From an uncultured Prevotella sp. (GTDB taxonomy: Bacteria; Bacteroidota; Bacteroidia; Bacteroidales; Bacteroidaceae): a stretch of DNA of 64,000 nucleotides. This document shows, piece by piece, positions 29,923 through 39,953 of the stretch. Both the position numbers and the translations under genes were made by a program. The stretch is taken from the NCBI GenBank assembly GCA_945869265.1, contig CAMBOI010000008.1:1-64000 (forward strand). The letters run 5' to 3'. Every line of letters begins with the position of its first letter. Position 1 is the stretch's first letter. The notes beneath the pieces were generated by a model. That model saw only the letters and a list, made by a program, of their open reading frames with translations, was not told the origin of the DNA and did no database searches.

Positions 29923-32102
29923 TATAATTTTGCATGGCTATTTTCTGTAGCGGTGAGACCCATCTGCGACAGGCGATATACGAAGTTGTTGAACTTTGTA
30001 TATGGCGGCAGTTGGCCTACAAATTCCTCAACGGCATAGCGTTGTGACTCCGTGAGATACATGAAGAGGCTGTCCTTATTCTCAAGTTGCGACTGAAGTT
30101 CCTTCAGTGCTTTCTGGTCAACATCCTTCCATGTCCTGTTGGCTCGTGTGACGAGAAGGTTAACCGTTCCTAAGTTCAGCAATGCCGACGGTATGGAGTG
30201 CTCGTTGAGATTGGGATACTCGATGATAGCAATCTCGTCGGGCAGCAGATCAGGGCATAAGTCTTTAATGCTCTTGCTCATGATATATCTGCTGTCGTCA
30301 GCCAGGAAGTCCTCATCGTATGTGAGTTTTCTCACTTGCAGTCCCAATGTGATCCAATAATTCTCCAATTCCTGTGCCAAATAGCTCTTGCCGTTGCCTC
30401 CGTCTGTAGAGATGAGGTTAAGCACATTCTGCTGTCCTGTCTTGAAGTGGGGCAGCAGAGCTTTGCTGAGCTGGCGTAACGACATGTCGGCTATAGTCTT
30501 GTTGAATCGACGATATCTGAGGTTGCTTTCCTTTGGGAAACATCCGATGACAGGAATCTTTGTAATTCTCTCCGAACGCATACGGTCGCGCAGTGTGCGG
30601 TCGAGCAGTTCGATGAGGAGGAAGTAAATAGCTGTCATAAGGAATGTCAGTACGTAAGCACCCAACAAAATCATAAGACGGTTGGTGGGCAATGCGTTGA
30701 GCGGGAACATTGGCGGGTTGAGCACTCGCAATGTAGCCGTTGTCATCTGCAAGTTGCGCTGACGCAGACGTGCTGCGTTGAGAGCCTTAAGCATTTCCAT
30801 GTAGTTGCCCTCCACGAAACCGATGTGGCGGTCTTTTCTGTCGAGTGTTGCACCGATAGGCGAGAAGTAGAGGAACTGTCGGTCGATGCTTTGACGCATG
30901 ATGTCCTGGGCGGTCATCTTGGCTTTTGTCTTTTCCAATAAGAGTACTTGTTCAACCCAGTTGTCGAGCAATGTGTTAGCCTTTACGCCATTCTCGGTGG
31001 AGAAACTACCTGCTTCGATATCCTTGGTCAGATCCCTTACACTTTCTGCAGTATTTCTCAAATCCTTCTGAGCCTGAGCGAGTTCGTTTTGCGATTCGGC
31101 GTTGTTACCACCGCCTTCGCTCGACATAAGCTGCAGATTGGATATTCTTGACTGTATTCTTGAGATGTCGCGAACCTTGTCGGTGAATTGCTTGTTGGCA
31201 CGGATTATCTTAGCACGCTCTCCCAACTGTCTTTCAAGCCAGTCCATGAGAGCCTTTGTTGTGGTATAGTCCATCAGCAATGTGTTGTCCGACACCTGCT
31301 GGTTAGCCTCAAGGCCAGCCAACTGCTTAGTCTGCTCACCGTAGTTGATGATTCGTTTTTCAATATTATAATTGATGAGTTCATCCTCAGCGCTGCAAAG
31401 CATCTTGTAAAGACGTGCCACTTCTTTCTCGAAGAACTTGATGACGTTGTTGGTTTCTCCGAAACGGAGTTGTTGGTATTGGCGTGCGAACACGTCGTTC
31501 AAGATGTCAAGTGTGTTATAGGCAATACCAGCATCGTTGGCGCTATATCCGATATTGATAATATCACTCTTTGTGAATTGGGTGACCTTTAGTTTTGACG
31601 AGATGTTATTCAGTCCGAAATATGGATGATAATTAGTCAATCCAAAGATGAAATTATCCTGGGTCGGTTTCTCGTAGGCACGCAAGTTGGAGTAAGTGGC
31701 AGCCTCACTATTTCTGTTGATAAGTCCCTTAACCTCAGCCGGTACCGAGGCGTTGAGCTGCTTGAAGTGCTCAGCCGAGATATAGTTGTTGTCCTTATTC
31801 TCATTACCATACATCATACAACGTGCGAAGAGTCGGAGCGACACTTCGTGCAGAGTGTTGTCGGTGGTGATGATAAGCATAAGGTTGTTGATATTTGTCT
31901 GAGAGTTACCTCCAGCGATACCCGATCCGCCCTCTATGTTATAACCGGTGATCATACCGGTATAAATAGTGGTGTTAGTGTCATACTGGCGTTCCATGTC
32001 CCTTGTCAAGAACCATGCAATAACCAAAGCAATCAAAGGAAGGATTGCGAGATACCACCTAATGCGGTATAAAAATCTTACTATATATCTGAAAATGTCC
32101 AT
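29922..32102 (-). CDS. Wzc-like polysaccharide chain-length/BY-kinase-like protein
   Basis: N-terminal TM, Wzz-like coiled region, second TM, then ISTDGGNGKSYLAQELENYW P-loop-like domain. Confidence 0.82.
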   Translation of the reverse strand: MDIFRYIVRFLYRIRWYLAILPLIALVIAWFLTRDMERQYDTNTTIYTGMITGYNIEGGSGIAGGNSQTNINNLMLIITTDNTLHEVSLRLFARCMMYGNENKDNNYISAEHFKQLNASVPAEVKGLINRNSEAATYSNLRAYEKPTQDNFIFGLTNYHPYFGLNNISSKLKVTQFTKSDIINIGYSANDAGIAYNTLDILNDVFARQYQQLRFGETNNVIKFFEKEVARLYKMLCSAEDELINYNIEKRIINYGEQTKQLAGLEANQQVSDNTLLMDYTTTKALMDWLERQLGERAKIIRANKQFTDKVRDISRIQSRISNLQLMSSEGGGNNAESQNELAQAQKDLRNTAESVRDLTKDIEAGSFSTENGVKANTLLDNWVEQVLLLEKTKAKMTAQDIMRQSIDRQFLYFSPIGATLDRKDRHIGFVEGNYMEMLKALNAARLRQRNLQMTTATLRVLNPPMFPLNALPTNRLMILLGAYVLTFLMTAIYFLLIELLDRTLRDRMRSERITKIPVIGCFPKESNLRYRRFNKTIADMSLRQLSKALLPHFKTGQQNVLNLISTDGGNGKSYLAQELENYWITLGLQVRKLTYDEDFLADDSRYIMSKSIKDLCPDLLPDEIAIIEYPNLNEHSIPSALLNLGTVNLLVTRANRTWKDVDQKALKELQSQLENKDSLFMYLTESQRYAVEEFVGQLPPYTKFNNFVYRLSQMGLTATENSHAKL

Positions 32103-32123
32103 AGTCGTAAATTTTTATTGTTA

Positions 32124-33089
32124 TTATTTCTTTTGTTTAGCTGCTTTTTTAGCTTCCTTTTCAGCCTTTTCCTGGGCTTTCTTGTCAGCTTTTTCCAATT
32201 CTTGATATCTCTTTTCCTCCTCCTCAGCTTCTTTCTTTATCTGCTTTTGGATGGCTTTGTTCTCTTTGGCGATTTGCTTGTCCGACTTGACAATTGTATC
32301 GTCGAGAGTGACATCAGTTGTTGTATTAGTGATGATAGGAGTATGTGTAAGGATTTCCAATGTCACGATGTCAGTTGTAATACTTGTCTGCAATTGCTGG
32401 TAGGCATTCACGGCACCGTTCTCCCTTGCCTTGGTGAGTGCAAAGTCGGCAATGCTCATTTCGCCGTTGTGGAATTGCTCCTGTGTCAACTGGCCGGCAC
32501 CCTGATAGATGGCGGCGTTTTCGCTTGCCGTTTTCAGAGCGACGAGATCATTGGTGATTTTTACGTATAGCGTCACAATTTGCAGCTTAAGTTGGTCGTA
32601 GGCTATATCCTTTTTGATTCTGGCATCGTCAACTTCCAACTTCTTTCTTTTTACTGCAGCCTTAAGGTCAAGAATGTCCTCAAGGGGCACAGACAAGTTC
32701 ACTCCCACATTCCAATAGCTCTGCTCGCTACCCTGGAACTGGTAGATCATATTGCTGCTAAGGTTGGATGAGTTGTTTCCCCACATGTCAGTCTTGCCAT
32801 ATCCATAGCTGGCATGTCCTCTGACATAGGAGAAGATGTGTCTTTTCTGCTTTGACACTTCCGCCTGTGCTATTTCCTGTGCCTTGGCAAGGCTTAGGAT
32901 TTGAGGGTTTGACTTTGCGTTCTCAAGAAGCACACCCAATGGTGGAAGATGGAATCTAGAAAAGTCAATGGTACTGCCCTCGCTGGCGTCAAAGAAGCCA
33001 GCCGAGATACCGCTGTCGTTGTATTGTGCATTTGCCATCTGCACCGACATGGTTAATGCTGCAAATAATGCTATACGCTTAATACTCAT
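32124..33089 (-). CDS. Short TolC/outer-membrane-efflux-like protein with charged coiled-coil tail
   Basis: Signal peptide; GVNLSVPLEDILDLKAAVKRKKLEVDDARIKKDIAYDQLKLQIVTLYVKI TolC-like; K/E/A-rich tail. Confidence 0.7.
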   Translation of the reverse strand: MSIKRIALFAALTMSVQMANAQYNDSGISAGFFDASEGSTIDFSRFHLPPLGVLLENAKSNPQILSLAKAQEIAQAEVSKQKRHIFSYVRGHASYGYGKTDMWGNNSSNLSSNMIYQFQGSEQSYWNVGVNLSVPLEDILDLKAAVKRKKLEVDDARIKKDIAYDQLKLQIVTLYVKITNDLVALKTASENAAIYQGAGQLTQEQFHNGEMSIADFALTKARENGAVNAYQQLQTSITTDIVTLEILTHTPIITNTTTDVTLDDTIVKSDKQIAKENKAIQKQIKKEAEEEEKRYQELEKADKKAQEKAEKEAKKAAKQKK

Positions 33090-33131
33090 TTTGTTTTTAT
33101 TTTTGTGGTTATTTTTTACAATTATGGGTTT

Positions 33132-34331
33132 TTATACATCGTCCTTTTGAATAAAGGCGGTAAGAGTCTTAAAGATTATCTTCATGTCGAGAATGAAGTT
33201 GTAGGTCTGACCGTAGGTGATATCGAGTTGTTTACGCTCGTCAGCCGATAGTTTTCCGCTGTCGCCACGTTTCTCCACCTGCCACAGTCCTGTGAGTCCG
33301 GCTGGTGCCATAAATCTGTCAATACTGTCGTCGCTTGTGAGCTTTTCCGCCTCGTAGAGTGGGAGTGGGCGGTTGCCCACCACCGACATATCGCCTTTGA
33401 GAATGTTCACCAACTGTGGCAGTTCGTCTATGCTGTACTTGCGGATGAAATGTCCGACTTTGGTTATTCTCGGGTCGTTCTCGATTTTTACGAATGCGTT
33501 GTTGATGTCCTCATTCTTTTGTTTGTTGAAACTTGTTTCAGACACAACGAAATCATCTCCCACGAGCATCACCTCATCGTCGCTGATGAGCATTTCGGCT
33601 GCCAATTCGTCGCCGACAGGGGTGTTGTCGTCAATGGCTGTGTCAAAATGTCCCACGGGCATTGGGTTTTCCTCCACCTTGTCACTGTATTGGTTTTGAG
33701 TTTTGCTCAGTTCTTTCAGCCTTTTGTCGGCATCCATGTACATGCTTCTGAATTTCAAGAAGTCAAACACGGTGTAGTTAGTTCCGACACGTTTTGATTT
33801 GAACATAATTGGTCCATCGCTTTCAAGCTTGATAGCAATGGCGGTTATTATGAACACCGGCGATAGGATAATCAGCGCTACCAGCGAGAACACAATGTCG
33901 AACGTCCTTTTCCAAATAGGTATTTTGAAATGAAGGATGTTTTTGCCCGACGCCTTGTCGTCGAAAAGGATATTCTCCCTGCTGGTGATAAACTGAATTT
34001 TCTTGTTAATCTCGGTGACAGACGATTCACTGTTCAATGTGTCGTTGATGCCGCACTTCTGATAGGTGAGCCTTTCCTCGTCACTGAGTGTGTCAGTCAG
34101 CAAGATGATATACAATCCAGGGCATTTCTTTTTGAGGTATGTAATAGAGGTGATGTCTTCACTTTTCACTCCTCTTTCGAAAAAGACGATGAAGTGTTCG
34201 TTCCTAACCCTTGGCACACATAGTTTGGCAGCATCTTTGTAGGTGCTGGTCATCCTCACAATCTGTCCTGGGACATATTTGAGTTTGTCTCTTGTGTTGG
34301 GGTTCTTCCCTAAATATACGATACCAATCAT
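33132..34331 (-). CDS. Undecaprenyl-phosphate sugar transferase (WcaJ/PssY type) with receiver-like N-terminus
   Basis: KRTFDIVFSLVALIILSPVFIITAIAIKLESDGPIMFKSKRVG, KFRSMYMDAD, YSIDELPQLVNILKGDMSVVGNRPLP. Confidence 0.9.
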   Translation of the reverse strand: MIGIVYLGKNPNTRDKLKYVPGQIVRMTSTYKDAAKLCVPRVRNEHFIVFFERGVKSEDITSITYLKKKCPGLYIILLTDTLSDEERLTYQKCGINDTLNSESSVTEINKKIQFITSRENILFDDKASGKNILHFKIPIWKRTFDIVFSLVALIILSPVFIITAIAIKLESDGPIMFKSKRVGTNYTVFDFLKFRSMYMDADKRLKELSKTQNQYSDKVEENPMPVGHFDTAIDDNTPVGDELAAEMLISDDEVMLVGDDFVVSETSFNKQKNEDINNAFVKIENDPRITKVGHFIRKYSIDELPQLVNILKGDMSVVGNRPLPLYEAEKLTSDDSIDRFMAPAGLTGLWQVEKRGDSGKLSADERKQLDITYGQTYNFILDMKIIFKTLTAFIQKDDV

Positions 34332-34361
34332 ATATATAATAATGTATTAGGGGAGACTATA

Positions 34362-34727
34362 TCAAGGCAGTATTTTCTTGACCCTGATTTTCAGCTCCAT
34401 TGGATTGAAAGGCTTCACGATGTAATCTACTGCACCAATCTCAAGCAGACGTATGCGCTCGTTGGTGCTGTCCTCGCTGCTGAGCATGATGACAGGAATA
34501 TGGCGGAAAAGCTCGTTCTGCTTTATCCATTCAAGAAAATCATCGCCGCGCATGCCGGGCATTCTGATGTCGGATATGATCAGGTCAGGCGTGTTGCCTG
34601 CTTGAAGCCATTTTACAGCCTGCAAACCATCAGGCAACCACTGCACGTCATAGTCACTCATAAGGTATATCGACAGCACTTTGGCTATCGTTTCCTTGTC
34701 GTCCAAGATTAATATTTTCTTCTTCAT
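34362..34727 (-). CDS. Stand-alone CheY-like response regulator
   Basis: KILILDDKETIAKVLSIYL, DLIISDIRMPGMRGDDFL, VIMLSSEDS, DYIVKPFNPMEL. Confidence 0.92.
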   Translation of the reverse strand: MKKKILILDDKETIAKVLSIYLMSDYDVQWLPDGLQAVKWLQAGNTPDLIISDIRMPGMRGDDFLEWIKQNELFRHIPVIMLSSEDSTNERIRLLEIGAVDYIVKPFNPMELKIRVKKILP

Positions 34728-34912
34728 AATTATTGTGGTAATATATTACACGTGCAAAGGTATGAAAAAAAAATGAAACGTGGATGTTTTTTTTGCATTT
34801 TTTTCAATAAAAGGGCAAAAAAATTTTTTTTTTGTCTATTTTGAGGGAAAAATGGTACTCAAACGTATTATTATTAGTAAAAAAGATAATCGATTATTTA
34901 ATTTATACGAAT

Positions 34913-36406
34913 ATGGCAAGAAGGTTATTATTAGGATTTGACGTGGGAAGCAGTTCGGTGAAGGCTTCTCTCGTTGACGCAGACACTGGTAAGTGTGCTG
35001 CTACTGCATTTTATCCCGAACAGGAAGCTCCAATTCTCGCGGTAAAAGCCGGTTGGGCTGAGCAAGATCCACAGATGTGGTGGGAGAATGCCAAGCTTAG
35101 TCTCAAGAAGATTATGTGCGAGGCAAATGCCAAGGCTGATGAGATTGCTGCCATTGGTATTTCTTATCAGATGCACGGTCTTGTGTGTGTTGACAAGGAT
35201 TTGAAGGCGCTTCGTCCGTCAATCATCTGGTGTGATTCGCGTGCCGTGCCGTATGGCGAGAAAGCATTCAGTGATTTGGGTTCTGACAAATGTCTTCAGC
35301 ATCTTCTCAACTCTCCTGGCAATTTCACTGCCGCCAAGTTGGCGTGGGTCAAGGAGAATGAACCGGAATTGTTTGGCAAGATCTATAAGGTTATGTTGCC
35401 GGGAGACTACATCGCCATGCGTCTCAGTGGAGTGGCCAACACCACAGTGAGCGGATTGAGCGAGGGAATGTTCTGGGATTTCAAGGAGAACAAGGTGGCA
35501 GATTTCCTGCTCGACTATTATGGATTCGACAATTCGGTGCTGTCGGATATTGTTCCGACGTTCAGTGTGCAGAGCACAGTGTCGGCCGAGGCTGCCGCCG
35601 AAACTGGTTTGAAGGCAGGAACTCCGATTACCTACCGCGCCGGCGACCAGCCCAACAATGCCTTGAGTCTCAATGTGTTCAATCCGGGCGAGATTGCCTC
35701 TACCGGTGGCACGTCGGGCGTGGTATATGGTGTGCTTGGCGAAGTGAACTACGATCCTAAGAGCCGTGTGAACACCTTTGCCCATGTTAATCATGGCGAC
35801 GAGCAGACACGTCTTGGCGTACTGCTGTGCATCAACGGCTGTGGTATTCTCAATGCTTGGACACGCCGCAACATTGCTCCCGAGGGCATTGGATATGCCG
35901 AAATGAACAAGTTGGCAGCCGGAGTGCCAATCGGCAGCGACGGAGTGAGTGTCATCCCATTCGGCAACGGTGCTGAGCGTGTGCTCGAGAACAAGGAAAT
36001 CAACTGCACGATCAGCGGTGTCAACTTCAACAAGCACAACAAGGCGCATCTTGTCAGGGCAGCTCAGGAAGGCATCGTCTTCAGCTTCTGCTATGGTATG
36101 GAAGTGATGCAGCAGATGGGTATGAGTATCAATAAGATACATGCTGGCAAGGCTAACCTGTTCCTGAGCGACATCTTCCGCGACACACTTGCAGGAGTGA
36201 GTGGAGCGACAATCGAACTCTACGACACCGACGGCAGTGTTGGCGCAGCCAAGGGAGCCGGTATTGGAGCCGGAATCTACAAGGACAACAACGAGGCTTT
36301 TGCCACACTCGACAAGTTGGCGGTCATTGAGCCTGATGCCAGCAGGCGCTCTGAATATCTCGACGCTTATGCTAATTGGAAGAGTGTACTCAATAAGAAT
36401 GTTTAA
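34913..36406 (+). CDS. xylB: Xylulokinase (FGGY carbohydrate kinase)
   Basis: LLGFDVGSSSVKASLVDADTGK, WCDSRAVPYGEKA, AGDQPNNALSLN. Start chosen at ATG 34913 rather than 34832. Confidence 0.9.
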   Translation: MARRLLLGFDVGSSSVKASLVDADTGKCAATAFYPEQEAPILAVKAGWAEQDPQMWWENAKLSLKKIMCEANAKADEIAAIGISYQMHGLVCVDKDLKALRPSIIWCDSRAVPYGEKAFSDLGSDKCLQHLLNSPGNFTAAKLAWVKENEPELFGKIYKVMLPGDYIAMRLSGVANTTVSGLSEGMFWDFKENKVADFLLDYYGFDNSVLSDIVPTFSVQSTVSAEAAAETGLKAGTPITYRAGDQPNNALSLNVFNPGEIASTGGTSGVVYGVLGEVNYDPKSRVNTFAHVNHGDEQTRLGVLLCINGCGILNAWTRRNIAPEGIGYAEMNKLAAGVPIGSDGVSVIPFGNGAERVLENKEINCTISGVNFNKHNKAHLVRAAQEGIVFSFCYGMEVMQQMGMSINKIHAGKANLFLSDIFRDTLAGVSGATIELYDTDGSVGAAKGAGIGAGIYKDNNEAFATLDKLAVIEPDASRRSEYLDAYANWKSVLNKNV

Positions 36407-36432
36407 GTTGACGAGTTAATAGCATTTTTCAT

Positions 36433-36468
36433 AAAAGGTCATCCTTCGCAATGAAGGATGACTTTTTT
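36433..36468 (+). terminator. Rho-independent terminator after xylB
   Basis: GTCATCCTTC-gcaat-GAAGGATGAC-TTTTTT. Confidence 0.93.
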
Positions 36469-36500
36469 ATTATTGGACTCTAGGGTCAAAAAAAAACTAT

Positions 36501-37709
36501 TTATTGCAGGCTTTGCTTATACCATTCAAATAATTTTCTGACTCCCTCGTCAATCTCCACCTTGTGAGTCCATCCGAGCGAATGAAGTTTTGAGACATCA
36601 ATCAACTTGCGCATAGTGCCGTCGGGCTTTGACGAGTCAAATTCCACTATGCCCTCGAATCCTACGGCCTTCACCACCAGTTCCGACAGCTGGCGAATAG
36701 TGAGTTCCTTGCCCGTTCCCACGTTGATGTGGCAGTTGCGTATTTCGCCGAGCGCGGGGATTGCTCCTCCTCGTCCCTCACTGTTGTTGCGGTCAACGGC
36801 ACCGTCGGCCTTGGCTCCGTAGAACACGGATGAATATTTCTCGATACCGATGATGTCCTTGAAATCCACGTTGAGCAGCACGTGTACGCTTGCGTCGGCC
36901 ATATCCTCGCTCCACAGGAATTCGCGCAGCGGTTTGCCCGTTCCCCACAACACCACCTTGTTGTCGTAGATGCCGTAGAACTCCAGTGTCTTGAGTATTC
37001 GCTCGTGAGAGCTGCTGCCGTCCACATTGCCTTCGCCGACGATTGCCTTTAGTTTCTCGTTGGGATTCACCGGTCGCTTGTTCATGTCGTTCTCGATAGC
37101 TTTCCAGTTGCCGTCGTGAATGAGTTTTGCGAGATAAATCTTGCGCATCATTGCCGGCATGACGTGCGAGTTTTCGAGATGGAAATTGTCGTTTGGCCCG
37201 TAGAGATTTGTTGGCATCACTGCGATGTAGTTGGTGCCATACTGCAGGTTGTAGCTTTCGCACATCTTGAGTCCTGCGATTTTGGCGATGGCATATTCCT
37301 CGTTGGTGTATTCCAGTGGCGAGGTGAGCAGTGCGTCTTCCTTCATCGGTTGTGGTGCGTTCTTTGGATAGATGCAAGTCGAACCGAGGAAGAGCAGTTT
37401 TTTCACTCCGTGCGAATATGCATTGCTGATGACATTGCACTGCATCTTCATGTTCTGCATGATGAAGTCGGCACGATATAGCGAGTTGGCCATGATGCCT
37501 CCCACGAATGCCGCTGCGAGCACCACTGCGTCGGGTTTCTCGGTGTCGAAGAAATCCTTCACCGCATTCTGGTCGGTGAGGTCGAGTTCGCTGTGGCTTC
37601 TTCCCACCAAGTTGTTATATCCCCTTGCCTTGAGGTTGTTCCAAATGGCAGAACCCACGAGTCCGCGGTGTCCTGCCACATATATTTTGGATTGTTTGTC
37701 TAATATCAT
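36501..37709 (-). CDS. fcl: GDP-L-fucose synthase
   Basis: IYVAGHRGLVGSAIWNNL, LFLGSTCIYPKNAPQPMKEDALLTSPLEYTNEEYAIAKIAG. Confidence 0.95.
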   Translation of the reverse strand: MILDKQSKIYVAGHRGLVGSAIWNNLKARGYNNLVGRSHSELDLTDQNAVKDFFDTEKPDAVVLAAAFVGGIMANSLYRADFIMQNMKMQCNVISNAYSHGVKKLLFLGSTCIYPKNAPQPMKEDALLTSPLEYTNEEYAIAKIAGLKMCESYNLQYGTNYIAVMPTNLYGPNDNFHLENSHVMPAMMRKIYLAKLIHDGNWKAIENDMNKRPVNPNEKLKAIVGEGNVDGSSSHERILKTLEFYGIYDNKVVLWGTGKPLREFLWSEDMADASVHVLLNVDFKDIIGIEKYSSVFYGAKADGAVDRNNSEGRGGAIPALGEIRNCHINVGTGKELTIRQLSELVVKAVGFEGIVEFDSSKPDGTMRKLIDVSKLHSLGWTHKVEIDEGVRKLFEWYKQSLQ

Positions 37710-37711
37710 TG

Positions 37712-38800
37712 TTATTCAGCTACTTGCGCCTTGATAAATAGTTTCTTGACAAATGTCATGTCATGCTTCACCATGATTCTGACGAGTTCCTCGAACGATG
37801 TTTTTGTGGGATTCCATCCCAACTGCTTCTTGGCCTTGCTTGGGTCGCCGAGCAACTGATCTACTTCTGCGGGGCGGAAATACTTCGGGTCAACTTCGAC
37901 GAGAGCCTTGCCCGTAGCCTTGTCATATCCCTTCTCGTCAACGCCTTCGCCCTTCCATTCCAGTTCGATTCCCACTTCGCGGAATGCCAATGTGGCAAAT
38001 TCCCTCACTGTGTGGTATTCGCCGGTTGCGATGACGAAGTCGTCGGGCTCAGGCTGTTGCAGTATGAGCCACATACACTCCACATAGTCCTTGGCATATC
38101 CCCAGTCGCGCAGCGAGTTGAGATTTCCGAGATAGAGTTTGTCCTGATATCCCTGGGCTATGCGTGCAGCAGCGAGGGTGATTTTGCGTGTCACAAAGTT
38201 CTCTCCACGTCTCTCGCTCTCGTGGTTGAAGAGAATACCGTTGCAGCAGTACATGTTGTACGACTCGCGGTAGTTCTTCATGATCCAGAATCCGTAGAGT
38301 TTTGCAACCGAGTAGGGTGAGCGCGGATAGAATGGAGTAGTCTCCTTCTGTGGCACTTCCTGCACCTTTCCGAACAGTTCGGATGTTGAAGCCTGATAGA
38401 TGCGGCAAGTCTTTTCGAGTCCGCATATGCGCACTGCCTCCAGCAGTCTCAGCACTCCCACGGCGTCGGTGTCGGCAGTGTATTCAGGCACGTCGAACGA
38501 CACTTTCACGTGGCTCTGAGCCGCAAGATTGTATATCTCGGTAGGCTTTGTTTCACCAATGATTCTGATGAGCGACGACGAGTCGGTCATGTCGGCCCAA
38601 TGCAGATTAACCAGACGCGCCTTCTTCATGTCTCTCACCCATTCGTCGAGATACAAGTGCTCTATTCTTCCCGTGTTGAATGAAGATGAGCGGCGCAGAA
38701 GTCCGTGAACTTCATATCCCTTGTCGATTAGGAACTCGGCCAGATAAGAGCCGTCTTGTCCGGTAATACCAGTAATTAGTGCAACTTTTTTTTCTTTCAT
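37712..38800 (-). CDS. gmd: GDP-mannose 4,6-dehydratase
   Basis: [62 protein letters not shown]. Confidence 0.96.
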   Translation of the reverse strand: MKEKKVALITGITGQDGSYLAEFLIDKGYEVHGLLRRSSSFNTGRIEHLYLDEWVRDMKKARLVNLHWADMTDSSSLIRIIGETKPTEIYNLAAQSHVKVSFDVPEYTADTDAVGVLRLLEAVRICGLEKTCRIYQASTSELFGKVQEVPQKETTPFYPRSPYSVAKLYGFWIMKNYRESYNMYCCNGILFNHESERRGENFVTRKITLAAARIAQGYQDKLYLGNLNSLRDWGYAKDYVECMWLILQQPEPDDFVIATGEYHTVREFATLAFREVGIELEWKGEGVDEKGYDKATGKALVEVDPKYFRPAEVDQLLGDPSKAKKQLGWNPTKTSFEELVRIMVKHDMTFVKKLFIKAQVAE

Positions 38801-38843
38801 TTTCTTTTAATATTTAATATGTGTGATTTATTTTTTTCAAAAT

Positions 38844-39953
38844 TTATGCCTCTCCCGTAAACTGCTTGATTCTCTGCTCCTCGTCAAGTCGGCATATCAG
38901 GAGCGTGTCGTCGTTTTCGGCCACGATATATCCGTCGAGTCCCTGCACGATCACCTTTTTCTCCTGAGTGGTGTGGATGATGCAGTTGCTTGTTTCGAAC
39001 ACGTTGATTTCGTTGCCTATGCAACTGTTGCCGTATAGGTCCTTCTTGGTGTTGGCCAGCAGCGAGCCCCATGTCCCGAGGTCGCTCCATCCGAAGTCAG
39101 CCGGACACACGAATATCTCCTCCGCCTTCTCCATGATGGCATAGTCAACCGAGATGCTGTTGCATGTAGGGAATTTCTCGTCGATCATGAGTTGCTCCTT
39201 GTCGGTGCCGTAGATGGGCAGCATGCCCTCGAACACCTTGGAGATAGCCGGCTGATACACCCTGAAGGCGTTGACGATGGTGCTCACGTTCCAGATGAAG
39301 ATGCCTGCGTTCCAGAAGTAGTCTTTCTTGGCGATGTATTGCTTGGCAGTTTCCAGGTCGGGTTTTTCGCGGAATGAATATACGCGGAATATTTCCTTGT
39401 TGCGCAGCGAACTGTTGGACAGGTCGGCCTGAATGTATCCGTATCCTGTTTCGGGTCGTGTGGGTTTCATACCGAGAGTTACGATAGCGTCGGAGTCCAT
39501 GGTGAAGTCGAGGCACGACTTTATCACCCTTCGGAATTCCTCGGTGTTGGTGACGATATGGTCGCTGGGAGTCACCACGATGTTGGCTTTAGGGTCTTGC
39601 GACTTTATTTTCCAGCTTACGTAAGCGATGCACGGGGCAGTGTTTCTCCTGCAAGGCTCGCACAGGATATTGCCGGCAGGCAAGTCGGGCAGTTGTTCCT
39701 TGACGATGTTGACGTACGCCTTGTTGGTCACTATCCACACGTTTTCGGGCTTGCATATCCCGCTGAATCTCTCCACGGTGAGTTGCAGCAGTGATTTTCC
39801 CACGCCGAGCACGTCAATAAACTGCTTGGGTTTTTCTACTGTGCTCATGGGCCAGAATCGGCTTCCCACGCCTCCAGCCATAATGACAAGATGGTTGTTT
39901 CTACTTCCCATAATATAATAAATAATAATTAATGTTTCTTGAATTTTTTCCAC
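38844..39953 (-). CDS. manC: Mannose-1-phosphate guanylyltransferase
   Basis: VIMAGGVGSRFWPMSTVEKPKQFIDVLG; KPTRPETGYGYIQ; WNAGIFIW. Start probably internal (MGSRNNHLVIMAGG). Confidence 0.93.
   Translation of the reverse strand: MEKIQETLIIIYYIMGSRNNHLVIMAGGVGSRFWPMSTVEKPKQFIDVLGVGKSLLQLTVERFSGICKPENVWIVTNKAYVNIVKEQLPDLPAGNILCEPCRRNTAPCIAYVSWKIKSQDPKANIVVTPSDHIVTNTEEFRRVIKSCLDFTMDSDAIVTLGMKPTRPETGYGYIQADLSNSSLRNKEIFRVYSFREKPDLETAKQYIAKKDYFWNAGIFIWNVSTIVNAFRVYQPAISKVFEGMLPIYGTDKEQLMIDEKFPTCNSISVDYAIMEKAEEIFVCPADFGWSDLGTWGSLLANTKKDLYGNSCIGNEINVFETSNCIIHTTQEKKVIVQGLDGYIVAENDDTLLICRLDEEQRIKQFTGEA

Noticed and set aside
29922-34331. Diversity-generating retroelement or retron associated with the repeats
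   Set aside because: No reverse transcriptase ORF or template/variable repeat pair was found in the window.
35219-36142. 307-aa - strand ORF opposite xylB
   Set aside because: Antisense shadow of the conserved FGGY kinase.
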